The position numbers and the translations under genes were made by a program. A stretch of 64,000 nucleotides of DNA from contig CANMFQ010000007.1 in assembly GCA_947497145.1 (NCBI GenBank), forward strand, positions 1 through 64,000, read 5' to 3'. The notes under the pieces were generated by a model that was not told where the DNA came from, made no database searches, and saw only the letters and a list, made by a program, of their open reading frames with translations. Positions 33,816 to 42,229 of the stretch are shown one piece after another. Numbering within the stretch: position 1 is the first letter of the stretch; each line of letters begins with the position of its first letter. Source of the stretch: an uncultured Flavobacteriaceae bacterium (GTDB lineage Bacteria; Bacteroidota; Bacteroidia; Flavobacteriales; Flavobacteriaceae).

Positions 33816-34964
33816 TTACTCTACAATACCGGTAATTTCTAAATCAAAAACCAAATCAGCATTTGGTGGTATTACATTACGGCTACCTTGTGGGCCATAA
33901 CCTAGGTGAGAGGGAATGAATACCCTTATTTTATCACCTACTTTCATAGTAAGCAATCCTTCACGGAAACCAGCTATTAACTGTGCATCTGGGCTGTAAG
34001 GCATTGGTATGGGCTCATATCCTCCTCCGTCTTTTCTGCGTTGGTCAAATTTGTTGTACAATGTAGCAACATCTTCATAATTACTGTCAAAGAGTGCCCC
34101 ATCCTCTAAATATCCTGCATATTTTACAAAGACTTGCGCGCCTTGCTTTGGCTTGTCACCACTGCCAGCGGTAAGGTTCAGTATCTTTAATCCAGAAGGT
34201 AAGCTTTTTGCTTTTGCTTTTTGATTTTCTAATTCAGCAACAAAGGCCTTTTTAATTTCTTGTACAGCTGCCATTTTAGCGGCATTTTCTTTTTCAATTT
34301 TGGCGAGGCGTTCCCCTTCTTTACTAAAATAATCAGTCATAACTGCTAAGGCATCAAAATTGCTAGCATCACTACCATTTCGAATAATCTCAACGCGGTT
34401 TATAACAACATCTGTTGTAGGTTTGTTACTTGGTTTTTCTACAGGTGTATTAGCGATCGAGTCTAAAACGTCAAAACCGAGCACAAGTTCTCCAAAAATA
34501 CTGTGTTTTCCATTTAACCATGGTGTTTCTTTATGTGTAATAAAAAATTGACTACCGTTAGTGTCTGGTGGTCCTGGGTTCGCCATAGATACAACTCCTT
34601 TTCTGTCATGTAATAAAGAATCGTCAAACTCATCCATAAATTTATAACCTGGTCCGCCGGTACCATTTCCTAAAGGATCACCACCTTGAATCATGAAGTC
34701 TTTCATTACTCTGTGAAAAATAAGACTGTCAAAATATCTTTTGCCTTTGTATTCATCACTTACAAAGGTACTTTCTCCTTCTGCTAAAGATACAAAGTTG
34801 GCTACCGTGACTGGTGTCTTTTCATATTCTAGTTTTATCACCATATCTCCTTTGGTGGTTTGAATTTCAGCGAAGAGACCATCACCTAATTCTGGGTATT
34901 TTGAAGACTTACAACTTGACAAGGTAAGTGCTACAGCAAAAAACAATACAAATATTCTTTTCAT
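33816..34964 (-). CDS. Cyclophilin-FKBP fusion peptidyl-prolyl isomerase lipoprotein
   Basis: 382 aa. A lipoprotein signal ends at LSSC (Cys18). Residues about 30-195 form a cyclophilin domain (IFHRVMKDFMIQGGDPLGNG; GSQFFITHKETPWLNGKHSI). A charged helical linker follows (about 205-255), then an FKBP domain (VFVKYAGYLEDGALFDSN; LGYGPQGSRNVIPPNADLVF) to the end. Both isomerase folds look complete, giving a two-domain periplasmic or outer-membrane foldase. This combination is known in Bacteroidota. It is adjacent to gldI on the same strand. Confidence 0.93.
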   Translation of the reverse strand: MKRIFVLFFAVALTLSSCKSSKYPELGDGLFAEIQTTKGDMVIKLEYEKTPVTVANFVSLAEGESTFVSDEYKGKRYFDSLIFHRVMKDFMIQGGDPLGNGTGGPGYKFMDEFDDSLLHDRKGVVSMANPGPPDTNGSQFFITHKETPWLNGKHSIFGELVLGFDVLDSIANTPVEKPSNKPTTDVVINRVEIIRNGSDASNFDALAVMTDYFSKEGERLAKIEKENAAKMAAVQEIKKAFVAELENQKAKAKSLPSGLKILNLTAGSGDKPKQGAQVFVKYAGYLEDGALFDSNYEDVATLYNKFDQRRKDGGGYEPIPMPYSPDAQLIAGFREGLLTMKVGDKIRVFIPSHLGYGPQGSRNVIPPNADLVFDLEITGIVE

Positions 34965-35045
34965 TAGTTTTAATTTTATTCGTTTATTAATTTTAGATTG
35001 GTCGTTATTAAATTTCTTGTTTTTGTTCGTGTTACAATTCGTTAT

Positions 35046-35603
35046 TTACAATAAACTGTCTTTTTCTTTTTTAATTTTTAAAACGGCTATTGTTGATTTA
35101 ATGGGCATATTAATTCCAATTTTATCACCATCACCCGGAACACCATAGCCTAAAGAGGAAGGGAATAAAAAGGTAGCAGTTTCATTTTCTTTTAAAAGCT
35201 TTACACTATTTTGTAGGCCAGTAAAAAGCTTTTGTTTGTCAACCTTATATTTGATAATACCGATATCTTCCATCGTGTAAATAGTATCATTTGTTAAGCT
35301 TAACACATTGTAGGTCATGGTTACCAAATCACCTGGCTGGGGGGTGTATGTTGCCTTTTTATTTTGTTTTATATAATGATACCAAGACCCCGAATTACTT
35401 TGGTAGTAGGTATTTGTTGAGTCTTGTGAAATAACAGTTTTAATGAGCTTTTCTTCTGCTTTTAATAATTTTTTATTACGCTCAATAGCCATTTGCGTAG
35501 CACTTGTAGTACTCCTTTTTACGGGATGTCTGGGTTGAGGTCCTTCGCAACTTATTAATGCAAAAAAACTAACTAAGAAAACAATCAAGACGGGCTGTTT
35601 CAT
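35046..35603 (-). CDS. gldI: Gliding-associated FKBP-type PPIase lipoprotein GldI
   Basis: 185 aa. A lipoprotein signal with Cys19 (FFALISC) is followed by a charged helix (IERNKKLLKAEEKLIK) and an FKBP domain with SLGYGVPGDGDKIGINMPIK near the end. GldI is required for gliding in Flavobacterium johnsoniae; gene order next to nrnA and a larger PPIase supports the name. The start codon ATG is right at the end of nrnA, so both are one transcript. Confidence 0.85.
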   Translation of the reverse strand: MKQPVLIVFLVSFFALISCEGPQPRHPVKRSTTSATQMAIERNKKLLKAEEKLIKTVISQDSTNTYYQSNSGSWYHYIKQNKKATYTPQPGDLVTMTYNVLSLTNDTIYTMEDIGIIKYKVDKQKLFTGLQNSVKLLKENETATFLFPSSLGYGVPGDGDKIGINMPIKSTIAVLKIKKEKDSLL

Positions 35604-36620
35604 TTATTTATTCAGTTTATCTGTATATAAGGGTAATAATGCTGTGAAATTTTTAACGGTTTCTTCAAGCGAAACGTCACTTCTTCCTCCAGCCGCATTG
35701 TCATGTCCTCCGCCGTTGAAGTGATTTCTTGCAAATTCATTAACAGAAAAATCACCTTGCGAACGAAAAGATATTTTTATAATACCCTCTTCTGTATTTT
35801 CAATAAAAATGACTGCAAAATGAATGCCATCTAGAGTGAGACCGTAGTTGACAAAACCTTCTGTATCTCCTTTTTTATAGGCATGCTTATCTAATTCTGC
35901 TTGGCTTAAGGTGATATAGGCTGTTTTATATTCGGGTAAAATCACCAAATTGTTTAACGCGCAGCCCAATAGACGCAATCGGCTAGGGGAATTTGTGTCG
36001 TAAATTTTGTTGTGAATAGTGGTGTTTTCGGCACCTTTGTCTATCAGATCAGCAATCACTAAGTGCGTTTTACTTGTGGTAGAAGCAAATTTAAAAGAAC
36101 CGGTATCGGTCATGATTCCAGTGTACAAACAATTCGCCATTTCAGGGGTGATTTTGTCAATATCCCCTAAGAAATCAATAAAATTATAAACCATCTCACA
36201 GGTAGAACTCATCTGTACATCAGAGTACATGATTGTAGCGTAGTCTGCTGGAGCTTGATGGTGGTCTATCATGATAAATTGAGCAGTAGATGCTTCTAAT
36301 ACAGGAGCTAGTTGCCCTGTTCTGCCAAAGTGATTAAAATCTAAAGTAAAAATGAGCGAGGCTTCATCTAGCGCTGCTTTTGCCTGTTTATTTTGCCCTT
36401 CAAAATTTAAAATAGCATCATTGCCTGGCATCCATTTTAAAAATTTAGGATAGTCGTTGGGAGCAACTATAGTGGCTGTTTGTCCTGCGTTTTTTAAATA
36501 GTGCCATAAACCAAGCGTTGAGCCAATTGCATCACCATCAGGGTTTTTGTGTGGTATAATAACAATTTTTTGTGGCTCAGCTAGTAAAGCTTTAACTGCT
36601 TTGATATCCTTTAAATTCAT
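35604..36620 (-). CDS. nrnA: DHH-family phosphoesterase, NrnA-like
   Basis: 338 aa. DHH motifs are intact: NPDGDAIGS, LDFNHFGR, MIDHHQAP, and the DHHA1 tail NHFNGGGHDNAAGG. NrnA degrades short oligoribonucleotides and dephosphorylates 3'-phosphoadenosine 5'-phosphate. Cytosolic. It directly precedes gldI with no gap. Confidence 0.92.
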   Translation of the reverse strand: MNLKDIKAVKALLAEPQKIVIIPHKNPDGDAIGSTLGLWHYLKNAGQTATIVAPNDYPKFLKWMPGNDAILNFEGQNKQAKAALDEASLIFTLDFNHFGRTGQLAPVLEASTAQFIMIDHHQAPADYATIMYSDVQMSSTCEMVYNFIDFLGDIDKITPEMANCLYTGIMTDTGSFKFASTTSKTHLVIADLIDKGAENTTIHNKIYDTNSPSRLRLLGCALNNLVILPEYKTAYITLSQAELDKHAYKKGDTEGFVNYGLTLDGIHFAVIFIENTEEGIIKISFRSQGDFSVNEFARNHFNGGGHDNAAGGRSDVSLEETVKNFTALLPLYTDKLNK

Positions 36621-36696
36621 GCGGGCAAAGATACAATAATATCATAGAGTGCTATTGTCTAAAACACTATTTTTGTTACGTTTAAAAGAAAAGTAC

Positions 36697-37725
36697 ATGT
36701 GGAAAATAAATAGTATTTTGAGTTGTTTTTTAATTGTTGTTTCGTGTAAAACAGCAAAAAATATAGAGGTTGCTGCGGTGAATGAAAGTGATTTTACTAT
36801 TGCTTTTGGCTCATGTAATAAACATAATGTTGCTAATTTGCTATGGGATGATATAAGCCAAGCAAAACCTAATATTTGGGTATGGGGCGGTGATATTGTG
36901 TATGCAGATACTGATGATATGACAAAATTAAAAGCGGTTTATGATGCGCAAAATGCTGTTTTGGGATATCAAAAGCTAAAAAATGAAATGCCCGTAATTG
37001 GCACATGGGATGATCATGATTACGGATTAAATGATGGGGGAGTAGCGTTTGGAGCAAAAAAAGAAAGTCAACAGGAGTTTTTAGATTTTATGGGTGTGGC
37101 AAAAAATAGCCCTCGAAGATCGCAAGAAGGGGTGTATACTGCACATGACTATACTGTACCACAAGGCAAGGTAAAGGTTATTATTTTAGATACCCGCTAT
37201 TTTAGAACAGCCCTTACTCCTGATACTGAAACTAAAAAACGCAACAAACCCAATGCCTATGGAGTGGGTACAATGTTGGGAGAAAAGCAATGGAAATGGT
37301 TGCAGCAGGAACTATTTAATTCTGATGCAGATTTTAATGTTTTGGTGAGTAGCGTTCAATTTTTGTCTAATGAGCATGGTTTTGAGTGCTGGGGTAATTT
37401 TCCGCATGAGGTAGATCGCTTAAAAAAAATGATTGCTGATTCTAAAGCAAAGGGGGTACTGATTTTATCTGGCGATCGCCATATTTCAGAATTTTCAAAA
37501 ACCCAGGTGAATGATATGCGCTATCCTTTGGTTGATTTTACGAGCAGTGGGTTAACTCATGTATACTCAAAATTTAAGGAAGAAGCTAACCCTTACCGAG
37601 TAGGAGAGGTGGTATCTAAAAAGAGTTTTGGCTTGGTGCATTTTAATTTTAAACAACGTAAAGCTACTTTTAAAATAGTAGGAAATAACGGAGAAGTATT
37701 TGGAGAACTACAACAGGCGTATTAG
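36697..37725 (+). CDS. PhoD-like alkaline phosphatase/phosphoesterase lipoprotein
   Basis: 342 aa from the ATG at 36697 (MWKINSILSCFLIVVSC, Cys17); an upstream ATG adds 16 unlike residues. Metallophosphatase motifs of the PhoD type follow: FGSCNKHN, WGGDIVYAD, TWDDHDYGLNDG and SGDRHISEFS. It is an exported, membrane-anchored phosphomonoesterase or phosphodiesterase. The 3' end runs straight into a repeat unit (37726 onward). Confidence 0.9.
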   Translation: MWKINSILSCFLIVVSCKTAKNIEVAAVNESDFTIAFGSCNKHNVANLLWDDISQAKPNIWVWGGDIVYADTDDMTKLKAVYDAQNAVLGYQKLKNEMPVIGTWDDHDYGLNDGGVAFGAKKESQQEFLDFMGVAKNSPRRSQEGVYTAHDYTVPQGKVKVIILDTRYFRTALTPDTETKKRNKPNAYGVGTMLGEKQWKWLQQELFNSDADFNVLVSSVQFLSNEHGFECWGNFPHEVDRLKKMIADSKAKGVLILSGDRHISEFSKTQVNDMRYPLVDFTSSGLTHVYSKFKEEANPYRVGEVVSKKSFGLVHFNFKQRKATFKIVGNNGEVFGELQQAY

Positions 37726-37800
37726 ACCGCTGCGTTGCAAGAACCAAGAATAAAGACCGCTGCGCTGCAAGAATAAAGAACAGAGAACAGAGAATAGTGT
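37726..37800 (+). repeat. Tandem 3'-UTR repeat units (CCGCTGCGCTGCAAGA family)
   Basis: Two units, at 37726-37742 and 37756-37772, each ACCGCTGCG(T/C)TGCAAGA and separated by ACCAAGAATAAAG. They are followed by short purine-rich repeats (AGAACAGAGAACAGAGAA). A further unit lies after 30484 in the opposite genomic direction, again immediately downstream of a stop codon. Confidence 0.65.
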
Positions 37801-37876
37801 ACGTCTCTCGCTTCTCTCTGCTCTCTGCTCTCTGTCCCCAGATAACGAAGTTCCAATGTATAAAGCGAGTTAAAAG

Positions 37877-37906
37877 TTGTCTGTTTTTAAATAAACTGTA
37901 CTTTTG
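37877..37906 (+). promoter_or_regulatory. Bacteroidota sigma-type promoter before ndk
   Basis: TTG at 37877-37879, then 19 bp, then TACTTTTG at 37899-37906, a match to the -33 TTG and -7 TAnnTTTG elements. The ATG of ndk is 18 bp downstream. Confidence 0.6.
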
Positions 37907-37923
37907 CACAAAATTTTGAAATT

Positions 37924-38343
37924 ATGAGTACAAATAGAACTTTTACAATGATTAAGCCTGATGCTGTTGAAAACGGGCATATTGGTGGTATTTTAGAAAA
38001 GATCACATCGGCTGGGTTTAAGATTGTAGCCATGAAGTATACACAGTTAAGTACAAGAGATGCGCAAGAATTTTATGCGATTCACAAAGAACGTCCGTTT
38101 TATGGTGAATTAGTAGAATTCATGACAAGAGGCCCTATTGTTGCTGCTATTTTAGAAAAAGAAAATGCAGTTGAAGATTTTAGAGCTTTAATTGGTGCAA
38201 CCAATCCGGCTGAGGCGGCTGAAGGTACGATACGAAAAATGTTTGCTACTGATATTGCAGAAAATGCAGTACACGGTTCTGATAGTGATGAGAACGCAGC
38301 TATTGAGGGTGCTTTTCACTTCTCAGGTAGAGAAATTTACTAG
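37924..38343 (+). CDS. ndk: Nucleoside-diphosphate kinase
   Basis: 139 aa, the standard length. [17 protein letters not shown] at the start and the active-site segment [12 protein letters not shown] with phosphohistidine His117 are present. It transfers the gamma phosphate between NTPs and NDPs, balancing pools for RNA and DNA synthesis. It has its own promoter (37877-37906) and a terminator after it (38360-38397). Confidence 0.97.
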   Translation: MSTNRTFTMIKPDAVENGHIGGILEKITSAGFKIVAMKYTQLSTRDAQEFYAIHKERPFYGELVEFMTRGPIVAAILEKENAVEDFRALIGATNPAEAAEGTIRKMFATDIAENAVHGSDSDENAAIEGAFHFSGREIY

Positions 38344-38359
38344 AAAAAAACGAAATAAT

Positions 38360-38397
38360 AAAACCCCAATAGTTGAAAAAGCTATTGGGTTTTTTTT
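38360..38397. terminator. Terminator between ndk and DUF721 genes
   Basis: CCCAATAG/CTATTGGG hairpin followed by a run of T, serving two converging genes. Confidence 0.85.
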
Positions 38398-38409
38398 TAT
38401 GCTATTATA

Positions 38410-38706
38410 TTATCGTAAAACGAGTTTTTTAATTAAATCTTTGCCCAATTCTTCATTGAGCATCGTGATGATTTTTGATTTTCCTAAGCTCAGTTCTTCT
38501 CTTAGTACTGATGAAGAAAGGGCAACAAATAAGGTGTCGTTTCGCAGTTCAATAGCTGTGGTGTAGTTGTTTACGCCATTTCCCATTAGCCTTTCCCAGG
38601 CTGTTTGCGCATCTACTTTGTCGATACCTTTTTCTAGTTTATTAGCTTGGATGAATTCTTGTAAGGCTTCACCCATATTAAGGTTGTTGTCTCTTCTTTT
38701 TGCCAT
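38410..38706 (-). CDS. DUF721 (DciA-like) protein
   Basis: 98 aa. The DUF721 pattern is visible: LGEALQEFI-like start (MGEALQEFIQANKLEKGIDK), AWERLMGNGVNNYTTAIELR, and LREELSLGKSKIITMLNEEL. Related DciA proteins load DnaB helicase. It is the third gene of the recF unit; its ATG overlaps the stop of the preceding lipoprotein gene by one base. Confidence 0.85.
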   Translation of the reverse strand: MAKRRDNNLNMGEALQEFIQANKLEKGIDKVDAQTAWERLMGNGVNNYTTAIELRNDTLFVALSSSVLREELSLGKSKIITMLNEELGKDLIKKLVLR

Positions 38707-39125
38707 TATTTGTGTATTTCTATGGGGTGAAAACGTTTGTATGTATAGGTTAATGTGTCTTGATTAATTACTGAAAATTGCTCTTTTGATACCGACAAAA
38801 TTTGTTCTTTCCATTCACTCATTTCATTTTTGTAATAAAACTCAAAAGCACCTTTGGTTTGTATTATTGTAAAGGGTTCTGCATCGTTTGAAGTGGTATA
38901 GCTTCCGTCAAACTTTGGCTGCATTTTTTTTCGAAAACCCTTTGTGCCGTCCCATTCAATATAATCAATATTTGGGTTTACCGTGTAGGTTTTGGTTTCT
39001 CCATCAGGAAAAGCAACTTTTTCTATCTCCCAATAGCCATTTAAATGCTTGAGATCTTCGTTGGTCACTTTGCTAGTACATCCAAAGCACACAAAACAAA
39101 TAAGAATGTAAAAGGAATATTTCAT
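38706..39125 (-). CDS. Small lipocalin-like lipoprotein
   Basis: 139 aa with lipoprotein Cys16 (FVCFGC). The mature part begins LKHLNGYWEIEKVAFPDGET, a lipocalin-like opening strand with G.W, and continues as beta strands (FEFYYKNEMSEWKEQI; DTLTYTYKRF). Its function is unknown. It lies between recF (1 bp gap) and the DUF721 gene (1 bp overlap). Confidence 0.75.
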   Translation of the reverse strand: MKYSFYILICFVCFGCTSKVTNEDLKHLNGYWEIEKVAFPDGETKTYTVNPNIDYIEWDGTKGFRKKMQPKFDGSYTTSNDAEPFTIIQTKGAFEFYYKNEMSEWKEQILSVSKEQFSVINQDTLTYTYKRFHPIEIHK

Positions 39126-39126
39126 G

Positions 39127-40206
39127 TTATAATTTAAAAATTTTATACGATTGATGAATGTTTTTTACCACATTTTCTGTACGTTCGGCATGGGTATCGC
39201 TAATAAATATCTGTCCAAAATTTTCATTATTCACCAATGCGATAATTTGACTCACCCTGTTTTCGTCTAGTTTGTCAAAAATATCATCTAATAACAATAT
39301 AGGCGTTGTACCTGCTTGCATTTTCATAAAGTAAAATTGAGCAAACTTCAGTGCTATTAAAAATGATTTTTGTTGTCCTTGGCTTCCAAATTTTTTAATG
39401 GGATGTCCTTTAATTTTAAAACTGAGATCATCTTTATGTATACCTACACTGGTATATTGTAAGGCTCTATCACGATCAATATTGGTTTCAAGCAAGTTAA
39501 GGAATTCTTTATCACTTAGTTTGCTTTCATAGCGCAATGAAACGGCTTCTTTTCCTCCTGAAATGATGCTATACTGTTCTTTAAAAATAGGTGTGAGGGC
39601 TTCAACAAAGGCGGTTCGTTTTTCAAAAATAGGAACTCCGTAACTTACCAATTGCTCGTTGTAAACAGCTAAGGTGGTAGCATCAAAGGTTTGGTTAATG
39701 GCAAAATATTTTAAAAGCGAGTTGCGTTGCGACAATACCTTATTATATTTTATCAATTTTTGAAGATAATTTTTGTCTGATTGAGCAATTACACCATCAA
39801 TAAATTTACGTCGCGTATCACTACCTTCAATAATAAGGTCTCTATCGGCAGGAGAAATAATCACCAGTGGTAACAAGCCAACATGATCAGATAGGCGTTC
39901 ATAGGCTTTTCCATTTCGCTTGATTATTTTTTTTGAACCACGTTTTAAACTACAAATAACCTTCTCTTCGCGATCATCTTTTTCGTAAAAACCGTCAATT
40001 ACAAAGAAATCGGCATCATGATTGATGTTTTGAGCAGCAATTGGGTTGAAATAACTTTTACCAAGACTTAGGTGGTAGATAGCATCAAGTGCATTGGTTT
40101 TTCCAATACCGTTAGCCCCTACAAAACAGTTGATTTTGTTATCAAAATCAAAGTGTTGTGATTCAAAGTTTTTGTAATTAATAAGGGATATATTTTTTAA
40201 AAGCAT
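39127..40206 (-). CDS. recF: RecF recombination/repair ATPase
   Basis: 359 aa. Walker [14 protein letters not shown], signature region [17 protein letters not shown] and Walker [16 protein letters not shown] are intact. RecF works with RecO and RecR to load RecA at single-strand gaps. It heads a three-gene unit with a lipoprotein gene and the DUF721 gene. DnaA, DnaN and GyrB, which neighbour recF in many bacteria, are not in this window. Confidence 0.96.
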   Translation of the reverse strand: MLLKNISLINYKNFESQHFDFDNKINCFVGANGIGKTNALDAIYHLSLGKSYFNPIAAQNINHDADFFVIDGFYEKDDREEKVICSLKRGSKKIIKRNGKAYERLSDHVGLLPLVIISPADRDLIIEGSDTRRKFIDGVIAQSDKNYLQKLIKYNKVLSQRNSLLKYFAINQTFDATTLAVYNEQLVSYGVPIFEKRTAFVEALTPIFKEQYSIISGGKEAVSLRYESKLSDKEFLNLLETNIDRDRALQYTSVGIHKDDLSFKIKGHPIKKFGSQGQQKSFLIALKFAQFYFMKMQAGTTPILLLDDIFDKLDENRVSQIIALVNNENFGQIFISDTHAERTENVVKNIHQSYKIFKL

Positions 40207-40329
40207 TTCAAATACCGCTGCATTTTGAATTGAATTATAAGATAAGGCGCAAAATATCGAAAAATAACGAATAAATAGCCCCTCGATTTCAATAAAAACT
40301 TTATTTTTGCGCCACCAATAAATTTTCTA

Positions 40330-41097
40330 ATGGCTACATATAAAAAGCGAGGTTTTAAACCAAAAAATAAAGAAGAGCAACAGCAGTTTGACGAGCAAGA
40401 AAGCGCAACAGCTGAGGTATTTAGTACCTTAGACGAAAGTGCTTCAAAAAGTGAGGAGTGGGTTGCGAAAAATCAAAACTACATTCTTGGTGTTATAGGC
40501 GTTATAGCTGTTGGTATTTTGGGATATTTAGCATACAATCAATTTGTGCAAAGCCCTAAAGAGGCTAATGCTGCTAATGAATTGTATTATCCGCAACAAC
40601 TTTTTGATCAAGCGCTTACCAACACACAAGCACAAGATTCATTATACAACTTAGCATTAAACGGTGCTGAGGGTAAATACGGGTTTTTAGACATTATTGC
40701 GGAATATCCTGGTACTGAAGCTGCTAATTTGGCTACCTATGAGGCAGGTATGGCATATATGAATATGCAGAAGTATGAAGAGGCTATTGATTATTTAGAA
40801 GATTTTTCATCTGATGAGGCGGTTGTGGCAGCAGTGGCTAAAGGACGTATAGGTGATGCTTTCATGCAATTAAACCAGCCAGCCGATGCCTTAGGTTATT
40901 ACGAACAGGCTATTGCGAACGAGGCAAATGAATATACAACACCAATGTATTTGTATAAGGCAGGCTTGGCAGCATTAGAGTTGAAAGAAAATGATAAGGC
41001 GTTGCAGTATTTTCAAAGAATAAAAGACGAGTTTTCTCAGTCTGAACAAGCGAAAACCATCGATGCCTTTATAGGTATGGCTAAAAGTGGAAAATAA
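40330..41097 (+). CDS. Tetratricopeptide-repeat membrane protein (YfgM-like)
   Basis: 255 aa. A cytosolic N-terminal charged region (about 45 aa) precedes one membrane helix (YILGVIGVIAVGILGYLAYN) and then three or four TPR-like repeats in the periplasm (AGMAYMNMQKYEEAIDYLED; ADALGYYEQAIA). It resembles the YfgM/TPR_21 class linked to envelope protein traffic. A TATTTTTG box lies at 40303-40310. The stop overlaps the ribH start (TAATG). Confidence 0.85.
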   Translation: MATYKKRGFKPKNKEEQQQFDEQESATAEVFSTLDESASKSEEWVAKNQNYILGVIGVIAVGILGYLAYNQFVQSPKEANAANELYYPQQLFDQALTNTQAQDSLYNLALNGAEGKYGFLDIIAEYPGTEAANLATYEAGMAYMNMQKYEEAIDYLEDFSSDEAVVAAVAKGRIGDAFMQLNQPADALGYYEQAIANEANEYTTPMYLYKAGLAALELKENDKALQYFQRIKDEFSQSEQAKTIDAFIGMAKSGK

Positions 41098-41579
41098 TGG
41101 CCACAGCAAATAAAAATTTATCAGTTTACGATAAAGCAACAATCCCAAACGCGAAGGATCTTCGGTTTGGGATTGTTGTTTCTGAATGGAATGAAGAAAT
41201 CACCGAAGGGCTTTATACCGGCGCGGTAGACGCATTGTTAGATTGCGGTGCTGAAGTGGAATATATTACCAGATGGAATGTTCCCGGTAGTTTTGAATTG
41301 ACCTTTGGCTGCAAAAAAATGATTGAAACTACAAAGGTTGATGCCGTAATTGCTATTGGTAGTGTTATACAAGGCGAAACCAAACATTTTGATTTTGTGT
41401 GTAGCGCAACTGCGCAAGGAATTAAAGATTTAAACCTGAAATTTGATGTTCCTGTTATTTTCTGCGTACTTACAGATAATACATTACAACAGGCGCAAGA
41501 GCGTAGTGGAGGTAAACACGGTAATAAAGGTGCTGAAGCTGCCATAGCTGCCATTAAAATGGCAGTGCTTGGTGCATAA
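41097..41579 (+). CDS. ribH: 6,7-dimethyl-8-ribityllumazine synthase
   Basis: 160 aa, standard length. Core motifs are FGIVVSEWNEEITEGLYTGA, VPGSFELTFGCKKM, IAIGSVIQGETKHFDFV and GKHGNKGAEAA. It catalyses the penultimate step of riboflavin synthesis and forms icosahedral or pentameric assemblies. It overlaps the upstream TPR gene by one base. Confidence 0.96.
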   Translation: MATANKNLSVYDKATIPNAKDLRFGIVVSEWNEEITEGLYTGAVDALLDCGAEVEYITRWNVPGSFELTFGCKKMIETTKVDAVIAIGSVIQGETKHFDFVCSATAQGIKDLNLKFDVPVIFCVLTDNTLQQAQERSGGKHGNKGAEAAIAAIKMAVLGA

Positions 41580-41929
41580 GTATGTTTAAGTTATTGATTA
41601 GCTACTTTTTAGTGCTACTACAGGCGTTATTGCAAGTGATGTAAATAAGGTTGCTATTGTTTTTAGGCTTTGTAAGCCTTTTGTATATTTATCATGCTAA
41701 TTTCGTGGTACTTTGCCGTTGTTTTTAGAAACTTCCTTTTGGTATATCTTACATAAAGAAGTGTCCTATTTGAATATAACTAATAACTTCAATTGAAGCA
41801 CTTTTTGCGCGGTGTTAAAAAGGCATAGTTATTGCATTTTACCTTTTAGCATAAACTTGTGCTTTCTGTTAACAATTTTTGGCAGTAGAATAACCGCATT
41901 ATTTTTCATTTTAAGTAACTTTGAAGACC
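41580..41929. other. Intergenic region with small terminator
   Basis: AGGCTT-TGT-AAGCCT followed by TTTTG at 41665-41683 is a probable terminator for the ribH unit. The rest holds no gene. A TAACTTTG string sits at 41916-41923, but it is only 6 bp before the next ATG and lacks a TTG at the right distance. Confidence 0.45.
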
Positions 41930-42229
41930 ATGGGATTTATAAGCAGAATTACCAAATTACGTAAAAATAGGGAGTTTGATTACCAACCACGTTATTATGA
42001 CAATGAGAAGGATGGTAGTCCATTTAAAATAGAATATAAATTTGATCAGTACCGAAGTACTGTTGATATGCCAAGGGGTTTGAAAGGAAAATTTCAAAGT
42101 GCACTGGCTGATGCAAAAAGGAAGGGTGATCGAAATTTACGTATTCGGATGCTTGTTATTATTTCTATTCTAGTGCTTATTTTTCTGTACATAATTGATT
42201 TTGATCTCTCTATATTTTTTGGTAGCTAA
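41930..42229 (+). CDS. Small single-pass membrane protein upstream of mutL
   Basis: 99 aa from the ATG at 41930 (a TTG three codons upstream is less likely). A basic soluble N-terminus (FISRITKLRKNREFDYQPRY) of about 70 residues is followed by one membrane helix (MLVIISILVLIFLYIIDFDL) at the C-terminus. In flavobacterial genomes this protein is sometimes mislabelled riboflavin synthase subunit beta; I see no such domain. Its stop overlaps the mutL start (TAATG), so the pair is cotranslated. Confidence 0.8.
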   Translation: MGFISRITKLRKNREFDYQPRYYDNEKDGSPFKIEYKFDQYRSTVDMPRGLKGKFQSALADAKRKGDRNLRIRMLVIISILVLIFLYIIDFDLSIFFGS

